Part shown: piece after piece, positions 29,101 to 33,900 of the stretch
Layout: the number at the start of each line of letters is the position of its first letter
Position numbering within the stretch: the stretch's first letter is position 1
NCBI RefSeq assembly: GCF_018691265.1
Contig: NW_024881296.1
Location: 8,773,427 to 8,837,426, forward strand
DNA from: Tyto alba
Lineage: Eukaryota > Chordata > Aves > Strigiformes > Tytonidae
Length of the DNA stretch: 64,000 nucleotides
Direction of reading: 5' to 3'
Notes under the pieces: generated by a model
The model's input: only the letters and a program-made list of their open reading frames with translations
Databases searched by the model: none
What the model was told of the DNA's origin: nothing
Translations under genes and position numbers: made by a program

Positions 29101-30912
29101 AACCAGGACAGCCTGGAAAAACAAAAAGCAACACAGACACATAGAAGCTCAATCAGCTTTTCACATGTATTGGTGCAGTTTTAATAGCCGAAGCAAGCTA
29201 AAATTACAAAGCTAAAATGACACCACAGCCATCTCCTCTCAAGACTCAAGAAAATTGTAAAAATGTATGCTAACTTACCTGTATCACTTTTCATGACAGT
29301 GCAAACAAGGTGAGGCAACAGGTAATGCAGAAGAGGAGAGATATCATAGCTTGCTGAAAGGCTTTGCAAAAGTGGTACCAGTTCAGAGGTTTTGCACAGA
29401 TAATTAAACGGCCTGCACAATGGAACAGGGAAACTTAAAACAAAGTAGGTATACTCATCCATGTTACCAACACTTCCAAACCATGCAGACATCCTAAGGA
29501 TTCAGTTTTCAGCATCAGGTAACACCCTCATTATAAACAAATACTGAAAAGATTCAGAGGGTCCCACTTCCTTACTGCCTGAGGTTTATTGGCGCATTTA
29601 ATATCCAAGAAGAAAACAGGATACTGCTGTGTCACGCTGAGCACAGCTGCTGCAGTGGCACAGTGAACATACCTATGTTTTTGTGAAGTTGCTAGTACAA
29701 GAAGAAATACTTGTATGGATTGCATGAAGAGATATCCCCACATTGCAAGGAGCATATCTATTACCCAGCAGCAGCAACAGGAAGGGAGGAGAAATAATAG
29801 CTCAATGACAGGAGATCCTCAAAGAGAGTAGAAGCAATTTCCCTTCCTGCTAATAAAAAGTTTCTCTCATCTTGTCTCCTTTTATACCCACCTGGCTGGA
29901 CGCTGCATAATGCATAAATCATGCCTCTCCTCAGTTCCCCACACCTTAGCTTTTAACTCATTTTCCTGTTCTATGACTGTGTTCAAGTATCTAGAAGGCA
30001 GTCCCCATACTTATCCCAGTGAAGACTTACTCCATTGGAATACCCACGGGAACCTCTCTGCCAGCAAACAAACTCCTGATAGCATGCAGAACTCCCATCA
30101 GCGTGTTCAACTGCATGTTAACAGCACTAGCCAACTGTACCAGGGCAGGGCAGACAGATCGATGGGAATGAAATAACCACATGTACTTCTAGAACACCCC
30201 ACTTGTGGGACCAAAGAAGTGGTGGTACAAAAGTACTTACACTTCAGGTGTCAAACTAGATGAACTCAAAGCCCTTTCACTGAATGGACATAACTTTTAA
30301 GCTGTTCAAGTAACCTCAAATTTGTACTGCCATTATTATGCTGCCTTCTTATCCAGGATTCCCACTTTCAAGAGAAGCTCTTACTGTCAGGGTTCAGTTT
30401 TGCATGTTGACAGCAATCCTTCACTAATGGAAATGGCAGGAGAAGGACCAACAGCTGACAGACTCGCACCATAAACTTCTTAGCTGTAGCGAGCATACAG
30501 ATTTTCAAAGTTAGCCAAAGAAACCTCTGAGCCCTCTGAAATGTCAACTACAAAAATTTCTGGTAGGAAAGTATCCCTTCAATGAGGAGGATAAAAAAAT
30601 TAAAGTTATCAAAGTGCAGTCTGAGCTTTTAAAAAGTAGGAAAACTCAATTGCCATAAACTTACTTTTTCCCAAGTTTGTCTCCTTTCTGAGTTTGTAGA
30701 AGTAGGTTCAAGCATGCCACCCCATCCCTGACCAATGAGGGCACTTTATCTAATGTCTTGCTTATCTGCAACATCAAGGAATGCACCAAGGAAGTCTCCA
30801 TTGTCACTTTTACTGTTATCTGGCAGATTATCATGTATGTTGCAGCTCTGTAATCCTCTACAGAGGATTTCAAGCCCTAGGAAAAGAGATAAAGGTGGAT
30901 TTTTAACACACA

Positions 30913-30947
<35 letters not shown>

Positions 30948-33900
30948 GAGTACATTAACATAAAAATCCTCTTCATTTCAATTTCTATGGAATCACACTA
31001 CCTTATTCTCCATGTGTTAACTTTTAATGGATCTATAAACTCAACTTTCAAGAAGAAAAAGCCGTCACACAGGATGCATGCATACAGAAGACACAATCAT
31101 TAACTGCTGCTCTGTTCATTAACCGAGCAACAATCCCAGAGGAAAGCGGCTATGAAGGCAGGCTGTCCACCCTGACTCCATTTCCCCATTGTTTACCATG
31201 ATAAAGTCTCTAAGGCAAAGAGGTTCATTCAAACACTGTATCCAGTTCTCACAGCTCCACTCCTCATGCCGAGTAGGAAATAGAGTTCTTAAAGTGCTTA
31301 CCTGAGGTGTGAAAAAACATTATTTTTCATGGACCTTCACCCACCTGATGTTTCAAAGCAGGCTAAGAGTGATATGATACATTTCACATGGAATGTCCCT
31401 CTTAAATGTTATCTGCAGACACATGCCTGCAGAACACAGTACACTTCATCACACAGGAAGGAAAACAAAGCTTCATGTACCTTTTGGATGTAAGGGAGCA
31501 GCATAGAGACTATATTGTCTTTTATCTTCTCTGTGGCTCCAAGAGCTGATACAACAGTGGAGGCGTAAAACACAAGAAGAACTCTCAATTGAGCTGAGTT
31601 GCCAGGACACTCTGAAAAGACCTGGACCACAGAAAAATTACTTGTTCAGACATCACCACATATGGCTTTCCCCCCAAACCAGCAAAATCCTAGAACTCCA
31701 GCATGTAAGCTCTACCAGCTCCTGCTGGCACAACCTAAGCCATCACCGCGTCCTAGCAGTAATGCTCACCAGAGGTTACTGCTACCCCTTGCAGAGAAGG
31801 TAGAAGAAAACGGGTACTATTCCTCAGCTACTGTAGTTAATCACAATGAAGTAACCTAAATCACTTGTGATTTTGGTGTAATGCTCAAGACTGAGAACTG
31901 GACAGTCGAGATGCTGACAGGTATATGTTTAAAACCCCCTACTACATCTGTCAACAAACCCTGATATTGTGTGTGCTTTGCTTAGTTTCACAGTACACGC
32001 ATTCTAGTTCTCTAAATAATTGGAACTGTTGCACATCTTAGTCTTCTGAGACTGTCAAACTAGCTCTCTACTTGACATTAACTGAAAAAAACAAATAAAC
32101 CCACTCACGTGCTAATATTCTCAATTTTAATTTCTCATCAATATTTGAAAATGTACCTTGAAAACACCCACGGCAGCCCCCAAAAGAGATACGCAAATTC
32201 AAAGCACAGCTACAAACAAATAGCAGGAATGACTTTATAAAACAAATTAAGACAATTAAGTACTTTGAAGCAATACAGTATCTTCAAGTAATACAGTATC
32301 GCCAGATTGTTTTGTCATGGCTCACTGGTTCTCAGCCACTTCCTTACAAAAGTTTCTGACAGACCATCATCTCTACTAGTACTAAGAAAATAACTCTTCA
32401 CATAGTTTACTAATAAAATTACTCCTTTTACTATTTGATATGTAATTCAAAATGTTAGTAAATAGCACAATACTGTACAAATACAAAGATGGAGAAAACC
32501 AAGTGACAACAAACAAATAATGTTCTAGAATAAATGAACAACCTTCACAGATTTTGCCACCAGGCTGCAGATGAAATCCATGAAATCCAGGTCTTTGTAG
32601 CAGTGTGTAATGACAGTACCCCTTGCCAGTGGGACTCCGGGTTTCTTTATATGGTAAAAGAAATTAAATTAGAACACTCGAGGGTAAAGTAAACCACCCA
32701 AAATAAAAATCAATATAATCTCTAAATTAACCTTACTGATCAGTTAACACCATTTAAACTGAAATAACTAATGGAAACCCACACATCTCTCTGGAACTTT
32801 TTGTATCTACGTTAAGACAGACGATGAAGAGCATTACATATAATCTATATTGAAATAAACATATTTAGTAATTGACATATCTTCCTAGCAGTAGTAAATA
32901 CTGGCACCCTAAAAGCATAATTTAACTTTGCCAAAACAAAGAGTAATTACAATCAAAGCTTTTTATAATTAACTTTAAATATAAAGAAACATAGCAGAAA
33001 CAACAGGTGGGCATCCAGGCTCCATCCCTGCAATTAAATCTTTCAGTTCTACAACTAACCACATGAAGAGGTGGACCATATTCATAAGCGTAGTAACAGA
33101 GTCAAGGTATTATTAACAAAGTCTCTCAAGTTTCTCCCAACTTTCATCTGTTAAACACTTTACCCTTATTGGATCCATCCAATGCCATTTATGAGTTGGG
33201 TTTTTTATATTTAAAAGTTGAATAACTCTCACAAATAGTCTAGTCTCATGATATGGCAGAACGCAACCAATCAAACTATCTTGATTGTAGAGGTGGATGT
33301 GAAATCTAAGAACAACACATATATACATACAGTTAAAAATTATCTGGAAGTCCAAGAAAGACGAACAAAACCCAGCACCCAGACACATTCTTCTCTGGAC
33401 ACCTGTTTTACTTGCTTTTAAGCAAGACAAGAGATGACTGCCATATTGACTCAGACATACAGTTCACCTACACTCCAGAATCCCAAGGTGGCCACTAGCC
33501 AGTCTGTATGTGCTAGAGGAAAGAAACAGCACCAGCAATCTTCTTCCTCATTCTCAGTAATTTTAGGTACCTATAGGACTTAAGACTACCTTATTTTCTC
33601 CTGCATAGATTTCAATATTAAACTAAAAATTACAATAATCTAGCATGAATGTCAGTATAATACATATATTAAAAAAATTGTGATTCAAAGGGTGTATCAA
33701 CAGAATTGCCCACCCTTTTGTGAAATTAAATATTACACTTTCTGCATATGGATAGGTTAATTCATATAAATAAATACAGCATCACTTCACAAGATGCTTG
33801 GTTTGCTTTTTCTTCACACATTCCTACATCACCTTGAAATAAGGGTACTTCATAATACAAGGGCATGCTATTCACGGTTCAGAGTTAATATTGAAAATTA

